From assembly GCA_023846275.1 (NCBI GenBank), contig CM043875.1:4399569-4463568 (forward strand): a stretch of DNA of 64,000 nucleotides, written 5' to 3'. Below the pieces are notes generated by a model. The model was not told where the DNA came from. It worked only from the letters and a program-made list of their open reading frames with translations, and did no database searches. The position numbers were made by a program, and so were the translations under genes. Of this stretch, positions 35,301-49,909 are shown piece by piece (position 1 is the stretch's first letter; each line of letters opens with the position of its first letter). The stretch comes from Vanilla planifolia. Lineage: Eukaryota; Streptophyta; Magnoliopsida; Asparagales; Orchidaceae.

Positions 35301-37519
35301 AGGTTTTATAAATATACAAACAAAATCAAGAAAAAATTGTTTTTAAAATGTTTTTATACAAAATTTATTTTTATTACAACTTCTTTGCATAGTCCTCTAT
35401 GCTAAATTATTTAATACAAAAAAAAACTTATTGTGCCAAAGCATCATTTGCCCATTTTTTTCTTTTTGCAAATCACTTACAATAGAATCCCCATTTCACG
35501 GTTGGACAATCCTTTATCACAAATGGTATTCCTCTTAATTTTTCTTACCTCTTTAATATTCAAAACTATTATTTTTATTTTGTAAAATAGTTATTGCACC
35601 ACATGTTTATAAAATATATATTTTATTTAAAGACATTATGTAAAAAATATTCATTTAGTAAATAACAATTTTTTAATTAATTTATAATACTATGTACAAA
35701 TTATGCTATCCTTTTAGTGTTATCTATGCATGTGCACTTAAGCATGTTTAATATACATTTTTCTTATAACCCTAATGACCATTGACTTAGTTGCATTGAT
35801 CTATGGATAATATCTAAGCATGAATCTACAATTGACTCAATAGATATATCCATTAATGTTATATAGAAAATATTGTAATTTACTATAAATGATAATAAAT
35901 ATGTGATATTAATCAACAAAAATACTCAGCATAATCACATCATTAAAAATTATCAAAAGTCATAAATATGTAATAAATAATGTTAAAAAACATAAATATT
36001 TATTTACAGTCATATTTAATGCATCATATTCCTTTATAATCAAGGAAAACCCTTTTTTGGGCTTAGGGCATAATATATGTTTTAGGTTTTACCTAAGTAT
36101 CATGTAAATTCAACATTATTATTAAGTACCAATTTACAAAAAAAAATTTAAATTATTTCATGCATTTCTAACCATATAATAAACTAATATTTTTCTCATC
36201 TTTAAAATAACTAACGAAATTTTAAAAATAAAAGAATTAGAAAGTGTAATGATTATAAGTTGTCTCAAATCACATATAATTATAAAATATTTTATGTTAA
36301 CTTATTATATCATTGTCTTGTTAAAGTAATTAAATTTTAAATATTAACATCCTTATTAATATGATAATCTCTTTCAACACTATTTCCTATGTCATATGAT
36401 ATTTACTTTATGTACTTACTCATATTAATAAATATATGCTTACCCAACATGAATATGAATAATATTAAAAAATCATATTCTAGTATAATATTTCTCATAT
36501 GTCCCAATAGTCATTTTATCATACACCTTTTTAATTCATTTTTTTAGATGATTATGTCACATATTTTGTAATATCAACAGTACATAGGCTGCAATGCCCC
36601 ATCTTTATTATCATACTAATTAAAATTAAGTGATAATTAAATATAAATATTAATATGAAACTTTAGTACATCACTCATATTTTAGATGTGAAATGATAAT
36701 ATTACATCAAGCTCTCATTTTTTTAAAAAACAAGTAAGAATACTAGTATATTATTTCACTATTTTAATATTATCAATTTATAAGTTTGCTTTATATGATA
36801 AGGTTTCAAAATACCATTTGTAACCTTCCAAAATATTGTAGCAAAAAATCTATTCATCACTAATACCTTTTTGAGTTATCACTTTCAATATGTTAGTGTC
36901 ATGCCTTGTAATATTAACATAACAAATAATGAACATAAAACTTAACGGATAAATCTAATTAATAGAATCATTTAAATATGAAAGAGAAATTAATAAATAC
37001 TTAATGTAATTAGTTAATAACATCTTATGGTATCAACAATGTAATATACTTCAATTGTATACATTAGAGCACTATTGTACAACTTCAATAAAATGAGCGC
37101 AATGTTAATTATTTTTCTCTCTCTATATATATATAATCATTAATACGTGTTATATGTGTGTGTGTGTGATATGTGTATATGTGTGTATGTGTGTGTATTT
37201 ATACATATATAATTATTTTTATTTTACGTATGTATTATTTTATTTATTTCTTTTTTTCTTATATTTTTGTATAGTTATTTTTTTATTATTTTGATACTCT
37301 TTCTCTTAAAACCCACTATCTCATTTATTTCATTTTTATTTTTGTTATTTTTTATTTTTTTCCTCACTTGATATCTCGTCATCTTATAAACATTTATTTT
37401 TCAGAATATCATAATTAGCCAACAATCATATATATATAATAACATATCATATCATATAATATTATTTTCACACATCAAAGTCTTGTATAAAATGTTAGTG
37501 ATAATAGTTTTAATATGTC
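32340..37519. other. Long AT-rich gene-free stretch
   Basis: No coding gene seen on either strand. A perfect 9-bp hairpin arm pair (GTTAAGAGT / ACTCTTAAC, 6-base loop) lies at 32393-32416. A TG/TA microsatellite lies at about 37120-37205. The rest is probably decayed retroelement sequence, but no family could be read with confidence. Confidence 0.5.
37120..37205. repeat. TA/TG microsatellite
   Basis: TATATATATA, then several TGTGTG runs of 8-12 bases interrupted by TATA steps. Confidence 0.85.
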
Positions 37520-39245
37520 TTGTTGTATTATTGACTCTTAGTAATGGTGTTTTATTTGATGATAACAAATCATAAATATTTTTAAAAAATTTATTTAAGT
37601 GAATTTTCAAATTTTAAGTAGTTAATACTCATATTTGTGGGAGAACAAAAAGAAGAAGACGTACAAATGTTAAATCTCATAAAGATCCTCTTGGTTGTCG
37701 TGACAAATTAATAAGAGATGCATTCTAAATTTAATTTTAGATATTTTAGTTTTATTTTGATTAAAATATTAAGTTTGATTATAATATTTATTATAACACA
37801 CATAAATTAAATTCAAATTAATCTTAGAATAACATTTAAGTTTTCAATATTTTTTTATTTATCTTTCTTGATTATTTTGATCAATATTTTATATTAATAA
37901 TACTTTTGGAATCCTTATTTAATCTATTTTAAAAAAATATGTTAATCATATTAATTAATTAATAGAAAATTTAATAAGAAAAATTAACCCGTTCGTGCAA
38001 TTATCGCATAAACCAACTGGGTTACTATAATGAATGAATACAGTTCAATCGTTAGGTATACCAAAACACCTTCCATACTCACTCCCAAACATTGCATTTT
38101 GGATCAGGTCACCAATCTCACCTCTGTAAGTCAAATAAGCTCGGGTTATCAATTCCCGAAACCAGCACAAAGTAGCCAACTCAGATATTCAACTATCTCA
38201 ATTGGTTACAAGAATCCTTAAAAGGAGAAACTAGCAGTGTAGGTGGGCAATGTGGGATTAAAATACAAACTTTTTCTACACAATGAATTCCCGAATTTTA
38301 GGAGTAATGTGAACCATCTAATTGTGCATTTTGTAATCAAACGATCACCATCGTATCACATTTTTCAAAAGCGATAATTCTATTAGCCATCTGATCAGAC
38401 AATTTCACGATCACACCATCCAAATTTCATCAACTCAAAAAGTTAAATCTTATTATCAAATCGTGTTTCAGATCTAAAGGCCCATATCAATTTCATATTT
38501 TTAAAGACGCATATTTGATTGCATTCGTCTGATCATTTAGTTTTTGTGATCAAATGGTCTCGAAGCATTTCAATTGAATGGCTCCTAAGCAACGACTACT
38601 ATTTCGAGTCTTTGGTGATTTTTTTATTTATTTCTTAATAAAATATTGCGGAAGTTGTGAAACTTATAACGGCTAAATTTAGTGCTTGATAAATGCTTTT
38701 AGTCATTACAAATTGTCAATAAATTGAAAATTTTTGTATGAAATTAAGTGATCTAAATAAAAGTTTTAAACAAAAATATTCAAAATTGTTAGCAGCTTGT
38801 TCCTGTCATTGCTTCCATACCCTGCTACTTCATTCACTCGTCAAAGCGTCTGAAATTCTTTTCCTTCTCAAATCAATTAAGTCATTAATTTTCTTAATTC
38901 TTAAATTATTTAATTAAGATAATTGTGCCTCTTTAATGATTTCATCAAGCATATGATTTTTGTTGTATTGATTTAGATTTTATGTCAACGAATGTTTTTC
39001 TTTTATTGTAATTTTATTTCGTTGTAAAGTCGTAATAATTAGTCATGTTTATTTCATTGTAAGGCCGTAGTAGCCTGTCTCTTTGTTGTGAGAGTTTAGC
39101 ATACTAGACTTTTGGCGAAATGCTTATATTGTGTTTGTGTTTGTCTGGTTTTTATTGAGGATGGACGTGGGCTTGTTTTATAAGTTGAACCACTTAAAAA
39201 TTTATTGTATACATTTTTAATTATTATCATTTTTTCAATTGCATG
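37520..39245 (+). repeat. Copy B of the ~1.7-kb LTR-like repeat
   Basis: Diverged partner of 9270-10975 in the same orientation, recognisable from TTTTATTTGATGATAACAAA at the start to TGAGGATGGACGTGGGCTTG and TTGAACCACTTAAAA near the end. It is more AT-rich than copy A: many CG-containing motifs of copy A appear here as TG or CA (for example CGATCATTGTCGTG versus CGATCACCATCGTA). This is probably a solo Copia LTR from an independent insertion, because two ordinary host genes lie between the copies. Confidence 0.6.
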
Positions 39246-39724
39246 ACTTTTATAAAACTTAATATGTTTTAAAATAAAATAAAATTTATAGAAAAATATT
39301 TTTATATATCTATTAAATCTTATTAAAAATTACTCTAAATATTTTATTAAGATATGATAAACTAAAATTTAATTTCTAATAATTCATCCCTTTCTTGCTA
39401 AACCTCACTTCACATCTACCTTTCACAGAGCATAAGAGATGTTTGAATATAATAATCTCATATATTAGTACCTACATAAAACATTAGTGATGTCTAAATA
39501 TCATCTCATCTATTAGTACCTACATAAATATTTTAGTAAGCTTTTTCTAATGATATGATAACTTTAACATTCAAAGTATTCTTACAAAAATTACATACAT
39601 TTTAATATAATTATAAAGTAATATTATTTTATTTTAGCCTAAGACATGAGTTTTGTTACATAATTAGAATTTAACTACATACTCTATCATATAATTATAG
39701 TATTACAAAATAATTATATCATCA

Positions 39725-40125
39725 GGATGTCACATATACCATATCATATCTTATCATGATATTATCATTATTTTAGATTATTTTCACATCCTTTTGACTT
39801 GACAATCATATAAGGCTCATCTCATACCTCCTTATGATATCATCATTACTTATGGCTCACTTCATATCTAGTGAAATTATCACCACTTAATGCTCATATC
39901 ACATATCGTAACATCATCACTACTCAAGACTATATCTTGCCTCCTCATATTATCATTCATACTCAATTTAATATCTCGTCTCTTTGTAGCATCATCACAA
40001 CTTATAACCTTACTACCTTATTCATGGATCATCACCCAAGATAGTATTACCTCACCTTATAATGGTATCATTATCAGCCAATGCTATATTACCCTAATAC
40101 ATATGACATTACCCTCATGATATTC
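39725..40125. repeat. Degenerate ~37-40-bp minisatellite
   Basis: Units begin roughly at 39816, 39856, 39893, 39930, 39967, 40007 and 40046. Each runs CTCATATCATATCTC and then an AT-rich middle to ATCATCACTACTTA. Units share the order but differ at many positions and by 1-3 bases in length. A more diverged copy seems to lie at about 39725-39775. The pattern is only visible when units are stacked, so it is old. Confidence 0.6.
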
Positions 40126-43100
40126 TAATGATAGAATGCTACATTAAGGTAATTCACATATATACAACATCCAAAAGCACATCATATAAACATAAGTCTT
40201 AAAATACTAATTTGATTATCTCCTCTTTATGTTGTTATATATATAACTTACATTATATTTATATTTATTTATAATGCACATAATTTGTTGTGTTCACTAC
40301 ACTCTTGGAGCATAATAAGACTTACTAAGTCTAAATACAATTTTTTGTTAGATTGTCCATTGGTGTTATTGAACTATCCAATCTTCTTGTCAAATTATTT
40401 GATGTGCATTTGATGTACCATCAAGTTACTTCCAAGTTTCCATCAAATTATCCAATCATCTCATTAAATTATTCAATGATTACAACTTTAATTTTTAGGA
40501 TTGCATACTTTATTTAACCTCACATGTACCTTACATTACTGTGGTGTTCCTCACCACCTTTTTAGGTTTTGAGCTTTGTCATCTCATTCCTTCAATTTTT
40601 TTTGTTTTAAAAATTATTTTTTAATAAATAATATCAAACCATTTGTATATTGATATTTAAAAATTATAATGGAAGTAATATAAAACTTTTATTATTTGAA
40701 AATTTCATTAGAAACAAATTAAAAATTTTAACACAATTCTTATATCGTAGTAAAATTTCTAAACAAATACATGTGGTATATAATAAACATGTCTATGCTA
40801 AAACAAGAGTATAATGAGTAGGGATAATAGCTTATACAATAATATTATAAAATGAACAAAAAATAAGTAAAGATCTCTTAAGCTTTGTTTATTATTTCTT
40901 AATACTCTTATATTGTGTCTCATCCTAACATTAAATTATTAGGCCATACAATAAGCTGAGCTAACCATCATTTTTTTTGTGACAAATATGTGTGTATGTA
41001 TGTGTGTGTGTATAAGAGTGTGCAAAACAATCAAATTTTGAATCATGTCACATGTTATATTAATCTCATATACTAAATATATAATAACATATGATAATCA
41101 TAAGAAAGAAAAGTGTTATTATGGTATTAAAACACCCATTTTCATATAGGAAAACATATAATTTTTTTAATTCTTTTTTTAATCTTTTTCTCAATTTTTT
41201 TTTCTTTTAATTGGTTTAAGAAAAATCTTTTCGTAATAGATTGGTATTATCTTCCCAAAACATTTTGAGCAAAATAATTATGATGGTGTTCTTTTGACTC
41301 ATTTTTAAAATATATCAATCTGGAATGATAATCACTACTTTGAATAACCAATTATCAATTCACTTTTAGAGTCATATTATTGTCATTTTTTTAATTTTGA
41401 TTTTGTCCTATTTATTTTCTTTTTTTCTTTTCTAATTTGGTTAGGAAATATCATTACTTTTTAATTTTCTTTTAAGTGATTTTTATAAAAAATATTATAT
41501 TTTATTCAATATCTTATACACAATATTATAAAGAAAAAATAAACATATAATGTTGAGTCAAGCATAAACAAACATAGCAATATAAAATAAGACCATAACT
41601 ATCCTCAAAATCTATAATTTTAATTCACTTTTTATTGTGGTTGCTAAGAATTATGTAATATTAGATCAAGCATATGTATAGATCTATAAGTCTTCTTACC
41701 TTTATTTTGCTTTGTGATGGCCTTTTCTTGGAATTGATCTCAAACTTTTTTACCTTCTCACAAACTTTCTTTTTCTTCACCTTTAGTGATTCCTATCTTT
41801 GCTTTAAATATTGTATGATGCTACAATGCTTACCACAGTATGTATTCTCCAATTCTACTTGATCTCTTTATTCAACTTCTCACAAATTCCTTCTAACATT
41901 TCAAAAACTCATATCTTGTCTCTCATTTGCATCCTTTCAGCTCTCAATTTTGTGAAATTTTGTAATTTCTCATAATGTTCCACAACATTCACAAACTTCA
42001 CTTTATATATATATATATATATATGTTATCATTACGTCAAATCTTTTCCCTCATCATATGTTAGATTAGAAATTAGGTGACTAAAATAAATTAAAAATCC
42101 CAATTAATTAAAAATAAGAATTTCCATTATTTCTTATATTTTTTTGATTAATTTATTCTTTAAAAATTTGTTGACTAATTTTGTATGATTATTTTTAAAA
42201 AGTTCTACTCATCAATCAAATTTCATAATTTCTTAACAGTATTTAATATTTTTTTACTGATTTATAAAATTTAAAATACTCAAAATTATTATTTGTATAT
42301 TTTTAAAGTTTTCTTTGTTTTTTAATTTAATGCTTGTCACAACTCTTGTTTTATCTAAAAAGTTTTATTAAGCTAATCTTTATAACCTCTATATTTTAAT
42401 AATTTTCACGATTTTGTAAATTTATTTAATAATTTTGTTAATTTCTCATATTTTTTAAACTTGTAATTAAACTTCTTTTAAATCACTAGTCCATAATTTT
42501 AATATTTAATATTTTTTTTTTGGCAAACTTGATATTGTTGGCTTCCAAAAATTTTATATACTTAATTCTTGGCTCATTTCTCAACTTTGAGATATCATAC
42601 TCCCTTTTGACAATATATGATATTACGGATATTAGAATAAAATATTTTAAATTTTTAAGAAAAAAAATAAAGTTAGGTAGGTGCTCAGTGAAGAGGTCTC
42701 TTATATTACAATCAAGATGCTCCTCTAGAAGGCGACTCCCCCATGAATCATAAGGACCATTTTCTTGGATTCAAATATATAATAATAATATATTTTATTT
42801 CTATAATTGGGATATTATAACTCTTAGACTGTTTGATCGTCCCTCATCAAACTATTTGATAACATCTTAGATGGCTATCGAATTGTATAATAAGTATCTT
42901 ACAAAGCTACTATTTTTCACCAAAAGTCCATCAGACCATCCAATTTTTTCATTATATTATTCAATAAATGTCTGGTGCTATAGGTTTCCATACATAACCA
43001 TGATGTTTTTGTTTAAAATTTAACTTAGGGCTCAATTACATCATAGTGACCCCTTGTGTCATTTTTCATTCACTCTTAGCACTTAATTACATGTTGCAAG

Positions 43101-45008
43101 CATGAACCATGTTGCACTTAACCTATTGCAATGTGTGGTTGTGCACTATGTGGGTGCTTCACATTTGCATATGCTACTTCTCGATATGTGCAATGATTGT
43201 TTATGCAAAATTCCTTCATGAAAAGCTAATTTTCTTCTTTAAAGTGTCATCAATATTGAATAGTTCAATAATTTGCTAGACATAAAATAGATGCCCTAAC
43301 CATATGATTTTATAAAAGTTTGGCCTTTGATGCAATTGTTGATTCAAATGCAATTTTGAGAAAATTAACTTCAACAAACTTTGAGTATTTTTCTGTAAGA
43401 TATTATATATATATATATGTCTTTTTAAAGAGTAATACATATATTATAATTATTTTGATCTATCTACAAAGATATCTCTTTATGTTGAAAATTCTCACAT
43501 TATTGTAAAATAAAAATTTCAAATCTAATATGATTTATTCAACTACATAATGTAAATATGTACTTAATTTTGCAGAATATTATGTGGCGATAAGAATCTC
43601 ACCCTTAGTTAAATGGTGATCATCATCATCTCTAACCAAATATCATAACATTTAGTGGAGGTTGTGATTCTGAAATTTTTTCATATTGAGAGATATTTTG
43701 AATTTCAACATACAAAATAAGAGTTGGTACTAAGTTTAGATGATTTTGTGGGCAATTTCACTTGGTCCTTGAGAATTATCACCCTCTTTGGTGGGTGGAG
43801 CTAAATTAGTTGTCTTTGTGCAAAGAGGTTGATTATAAGACTTGAATCTAATAGAGTGCTTGAAAAAGAAGAAAGATCCATTTTATTTTTATGTTCATTT
43901 TTTTTTTGTATGCAACATTATATTGTTTTTTTAATCTTTACAAGCATATATCAGCTCAAATATGTTGCTTTATCGAGAGCCTGATAGGAATTGGACCTTA
44001 CTTCGTACATCATCACTAACACTCCTATCCTCTTTAATCTTAGATGTCACATATTTTATTTTTTAAAAAATTTATTCTACACATTAGCTATTTACATGCT
44101 ATCTGATTGCTCTATTCCATGTCTTATCATATATAGTTTAATTCTCGTGCTTATAACCAAATAAAAAAGATTAAAAAGTGCTATTTTTGCAACTTAACAA
44201 TAGCATCTTTAAATCATACATAAAAAATATGTATGTAATTTTAGCATATGTAATAATATTGTTGATATGTCATCTTCCATAATAAAATTAATAAAATCAT
44301 AATACAACATTCCACAATATCATATGCAATAACATAAGTGATAATTTTGCTTTCCTCAACTACCAAATCATTCTTGTCCACTTAGCCTTTGTAAAATATG
44401 CCCATTTTTTCTAAAATAATTAACGTAAAATTTCGTAATATTAAAAATTTCAATTTTTAATATTAATAAAATCATATGCAATAACATAAGTGATAATTTT
44501 GCCTTTATCATTGTGGACGGTAATGTATGCCAAAAGTATTTAAAAAATTGTTTAATATAATCAAAAGTATTTTTATTTAAATTTTTAAAATATTTTTTAT
44601 TATTGAAAAAATAAGTCCTTTTATTTAAAACAAGAAGCAAAAACCTCTTTGCTCTACAAAAATATTTTTCAACTTATAAAACATTAAAAATGTATAAAGT
44701 AAATTTCAAGAATAAACTAATTTATAAATAATTTTTCAAGAATAAACAGACCAAGAAATATTGAAATAACAATAGTTATATGACCATATGGTTTTGCAAA
44801 TGAACAAAAAATGGGCTTCTCATAGCATTAAAATACTTCAAAAGGTGACTAAACAAGGATTAATTTAATAAGCGCCTACTATAATCCCGAAATATGGATT
44901 AGATTAATATTAATTTAGCAATAAATAATTCAATCTCGCTCACTCTAAAATTATTATACTTAGCTGTTAACATTGCCTTGATGATAAAATAGTGTTAAAA
45001 ATATTTAA

Positions 45009-45009
<1 letters not shown>

Positions 45010-45051
<42 letters not shown>
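45010..45051. repeat. (TA)n microsatellite
   Basis: About 20 TA units without interruption. Confidence 0.95.
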
Positions 45052-45057
<6 letters not shown>

Positions 45058-48000
45058 ATATTTGATCAAATTGTTTAAATTTTAAATTTTTGATTTGACA
45101 TGCCATTTGGTACTATCACTAATTTTTACTCTTTAAGATTCCTTTGTCTTTTTTATTTTTGATAATAATTGTCAGAATGTGATATATGAAAATATATTTT
45201 TAAATTTAATTAAATTCAAAATATTATGATAAAAATGATGTTAAAATATAATAATAATAATAATAATATAATAAAGTAGTTATCATTGAATTTTCGAGAT
45301 AAGACTAAAATAAACACATAATAGTTTATATGAAAAAAATAAAAAGAGTAATAATTAAAAACCATTTAATGAATTACATTCAAAATACGTTGCTAAAAAA
45401 AGGTAATTTACAAAAATTAGATTACTCTTTCAACTTTTGAAGATATCAAAGACAGTTGATATTTCATAAATATTTTAATAGATTAAAAAATATTTTAAAT
45501 TTTAAATAGTGAAATGATCCAACTTGGTAAACTTTTTTGAAAGAGATTTCTTTTATCTAAAAATATTCAAATTTACTAAATAAATTTTATAAAGAATATT
45601 TTAATAAAAATTTTCATTAAACAATACTAAATGACGGCTTTGACTTTGCCGACAGATGTGCAAATTTTCCGACGCGACGTGAAGGAAATGGTCGGCCAAC
45701 CAAATGTGGGCTCCACTGATAAGATTCCGGCAGAGCCACTAACACAAATATTATAAAGAAAATACTTCGAATTGAAATATAAAACAAACGCTCACTAATC
45801 ATACATCTCATAATTTAATCCAAGAGATCTATTATTTGATTAGAGGCTATGATGTGAACACCATATTCCCCTTACAAAAGAAGATTAAAAAAGGGTTTAT
45901 TTGGAATGATAATTTGGTAATTTTAATTAAAAAATAAAAAATAAATAAATAATAAGATGGTGTTAAAAAAGTTTTGACTAGTGTGTCACATGATTGAAAT
46001 TTGTCGTCTTGTTATGACTAGTAACTAATGTATCATATGATTAAGATTTATTATAAATAATCTAAATAATGAATGAGATTTTCATTGTATGTAAATAATC
46101 TAAAAACATAATATTGACTAATTACTTCGAGAAAATGAGAAATAAAAATAGGCATTGATAAATAAGACCTTATTAAGAAAAAGGAATGAAAATAATAAGA
46201 TATTACATGTGTATGTCATTTATTTATAGAGGTCATAACCAATTATTTTATATATTATTTCTTATTTTATGTTATATATTAGCTTGAAGGAGATCTTATT
46301 TATTTTTTCGATTTAATATATATGATCATATGTGACTATTCTAAATATTTATTTATTACTAGAGATAAATTATTGAGCTTATGATGATTGACTTAGTCTT
46401 TTCTTTAACACTAACATTTTAGATATATTAAAACCACAACAAAAGAAGGGTCACTCATAAAAAAATTTATAAATAAATGAAATTAAAAAAGTTTTATATT
46501 AAAAGGTATATAATGTATTTAGTTTTACATTAGTTAATTATAATATAGATATAATGTTTATAAGTGATTGTGAAAGTATGAATTATGGCTATGAAATTAT
46601 ATAGATAGTTGTGTTATTTAACTTTGAGATATACATAACTACATGGAATGTCATGATTATTGTTATATATATTGTAATGATGTAACTATATATTAAAAAA
46701 AAGTTAAAGCATAGGGAAACTTTTTTTTGTTTGAAATTTTAATTTTGAAGGAAATAATTTTTTTTGAAAATGGAGTTTAATAATTAGGAAAAATAGAGTT
46801 GTGACAAATTTTCTTTTTTCTTGTGAGTTGGTAGCCATCATCTTATAATGAAAGCTAAGAATTAAAGGAATTCATTAAGAGAAGTTGAGTTGTCATTAAT
46901 TTAATCATAATAACACAATGATGACCTAGCTATTTAAATGTGTAAACTTGTAGCATTTCATGAGTTTATTTATAGACTAAGATTAAACATTTTTTATGAC
47001 TATTTATTAATTTATAAGATGACATACTTGATTCAAAATGACAAGATATACAATAGTTCAGTGAAATATTTGGTTCCAAACTAAAATAATTATTGAAGTA
47101 AAGTGAAGCCATTTAAAAAAAACTATTTAGAGAATAATTTTGTCTTATAAGATACATGAAGAAGAGTAAAAAAAGTACTATAGCTTATGATATAAACAAG
47201 CATAAATAGTATAAAAGTATACTATTGAATTTTGACAATAATTTGTGTTTGAAAATACTCATCAACAAGATGTAGATATTATCAAAGCACATCATAGGTT
47301 TGAATTATCCAATTGCCATTAACTTTAACTTTATTCTTTATTCAATTTATAATATAAAATCAGCATATTTGTAGTGGTTATAGAAACGAAAAATCAATGT
47401 GAAGGGACAGTGATAGAATGATCGAATACCAAAAAATTTGAGAATATATTAAAAAATTAGTAGCAAATAAAAGAGTATTCTTTAACAAAATATATTACAA
47501 TAATAACTAATAATAGTTTTTTATCAATAGAATATACAGATGTTATGACTACTATAGAAAGATAATATGTATACAATAAAATTATCAAAATCATATCTTG
47601 AATTGTTTTTAAAAAAGTTTAAGAAAAATATAAAAGACAAAGTATTTATTGCAACTAAGATTAAAAAAAAAATACTTGAAACTCTATATCATATTAATGA
47701 AATCTTATATCTTATCATATGTCCAATGAAAATATCTCATGAAACAAAATAAAAAACACTCTTTATCATTCATACTCAAGTATAATTGAAAATAAGAAGA
47801 ATCTAATATTAGAGTTACAAAAAAGATAAACCTAAAGATTATGCCACATGCAAGACTATATTTTTTTTTGGATAACTTAACAAAAACACAAAGGAATAGT
47901 TCAAAAGTAAAGCTAGGTGATATTTTTCATGTTACATGAATTAGTGAAAGTAGTTACATTTTATTAAGGTTATATTATATGAGCATAATTATATATTGAT

Positions 48001-48633
48001 TTTACATCACTACTTTATGAAAGAAAAAATAATTAATTTGTAACAAAAAGGATAAATAAAAAAGTATAAAATATAACTTATATTTATGAGATATGATAAT
48101 TGCAAATAAATAAAAAACAAAAATTTTTTATATAATCATATTATTCTCATCTTAAGTTATAAACTACAAAATCATATCTTTAAATAATTTGAACCACATA
48201 ATGATTAAGAAAAAAAATATTGAAAGATCACCTCTTTTGATTAACAAATTGCGCTTCTTTAATGGTTTGCCAACCATTTGAGTTGATATCTATAATCATA
48301 AATACTATCTATAATCATAAATACCCAATATAATGAATGCAGTTTTGCATCATCATATATTGGCAAACATACATACATAACTAATGACTATATAAAGTAC
48401 ATATCCAAAAAATAACCAACAAAACATTCAAATTATAATGACAAATGGATAAAGTTGGTTACTAAAGTTGTCATGATATGCTTCGATCTAAATATTTGTC
48501 TATTGTTCATACATCGAGAAACACAAAGGTCAATGCTTACGTGTTTTTGTTTTGAATTCTTCTTCTTTCTATTATTTTAGCCATGCTTTCAACTTGACCG
48601 ATGCTGACAATGCTCCGACATGTTGCATATTTT

Positions 48634-48933
48634 TGTTAGCAAACTTTAAGCATTTGGTTAGTACTTTTTTAATTATGGTTAGCATATTTTAAGTATTTTG
48701 TTAGTTTGTTAAGCATTTTTAGGAATTTAAATATTTAAATAATTTTAAATTTTAAATTAGGAACAAACTTTCGAATTAGGAGAAAATATTTGGGAGATTG
48801 GTTATTATTTTAGCCTATAAATTGATGTATTTATTACTTTATTATTATGAATGTATGAATGAAAAGTTTATAGCTTTTTGTCTTCCCCTGCTTAAGCTTT
48901 CTACTATCATTTTCAAATATTTTATTTCCATCA
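48634..48933 (+). repeat. 5' LTR of the copia element
   Basis: Starts TGTTAGCAAAC and ends TTTCCATCA, with the standard TG...CA ends. A TATAAAT box lies at 48816-48822. Length is 300 bp. Confidence 0.93.
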
Positions 48934-48936
48934 AAG

Positions 48937-48950
48937 TGGTATCAGAGCCA
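48937..48950 (+). other. Primer binding site (initiator Met-tRNA)
   Basis: TGGTATCAGAGCCA three bases after the LTR. It is complementary to the 3' end of plant initiator tRNA-Met and is the usual primer site of plant Copia elements. Confidence 0.92.
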
Positions 48951-49026
48951 GAAGAAGAAGATCGAACGCTATAGCGTCGAAGGGAGAAGAACAGAGGTAT
49001 TTTTTTAAAGGATATTTTTATTTAAA

Positions 49027-49900
49027 ATGTCTAGAATTATGCAACAAATCATTCCCAAATTGATGAAAGACAATTATGATAATTGAAGTCAATTTAAAGC
49101 CCTTCATGGCTTGCAAGACCTTTGAGAGATTGTTATCGATGGCTTTGATGAATCAGATGCTACTGAAGCAAAGAAGAAACTGTTGAAAGAAAATAAAAAA
49201 AAGACAAAAATGTATTTTTCTTGATATTTCAAGGGGTTAATGAAGCCACTTTAGAGAAAGTTGTAGAAGCAACTACAAGCAAAGAAGTTTGGAATAAACT
49301 CAACACAATCTTCAAAGGTGTTGAACGTGTGAAGTGTGTACATCTTCGAATACTTAGAAGTGATTATGAGCAATCAAAGATGAATGGAAATGAGACTATC
49401 TGAGATTATGTCTCATGCTTGATTGCTATTATGAGTTTGATGAAGAGAAATGGAGAACAAATCGATGATGTACGTATCATCGAAAAGGTACTTCATTCTT
49501 TAACTCCTATGTTTGAGCATGTGGTAACAGCAATTGAAGAATTTAAAGATATATATAGTTTATCTATTGAAGAGCTAATGGGTTATTTACAAGTGCATGA
49601 GCAACGACTAAAGAAACGGGTTGAAGTTACACCTATTGAACAAGCATTAGAATCAAAATTAAATTTGAAAGAAGACAATACATTCAAGAAAGAGAATTCA
49701 ACTTCAAGGGGAAGAGGACGAGGTTCAAATCGAGGATGTGGAAGAGGTCATTTCCAAAGCATATCTCATCAAAAATTCAATCAATCTTACACTCAACACG
49801 GTCGTGGAGGAAATAATGTCGAGGACAAGGTAGAAATATTGAATGTTACAATTGTCATAAGTTTGGTCATTATGCTTCTAATTGTTGGCATAAAAATAAT
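49027..49900 (+). pseudogene. copia gag remnant
   Basis: Gag of the UBN2 type, with LEKVVEATTSKEVWNKL, VIEKVLHSL and SIEELMGYLQVHEQRL. It starts at the ATG at 49027. A TGA at 49084 replaces the Trp of the usual N-terminal motif, and further stops lie near 49122 and 49222 and at 49401. The zinc knuckle CX2CX4HX4C (49844-49885) is intact but in a different frame from the upstream gag, so a frameshift lies between about 49690 and 49843. Confidence 0.85.
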
Positions 49901-49909
49901 CAATCAAAC

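Larger units (their letters stand above)
39246..48633. other. Long AT-rich stretch with simple repeats
   Basis: No host gene recognised over about 9.4 kb. It contains the degenerate minisatellite at 39725-40125 and TA runs at about 42006-42024, 43406-43419 and 45010-45051. A TG run lies at about 40988-41012 and an ATA run at about 45249-45270. An identical 32-bp direct repeat occurs at 44319 and 44471. Text such as CATCAAATTATCCAATCATC (about 40442) and CATCAGACCATCCAATTTTT (about 42929) suggests two related decayed repeats. Confidence 0.5.
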
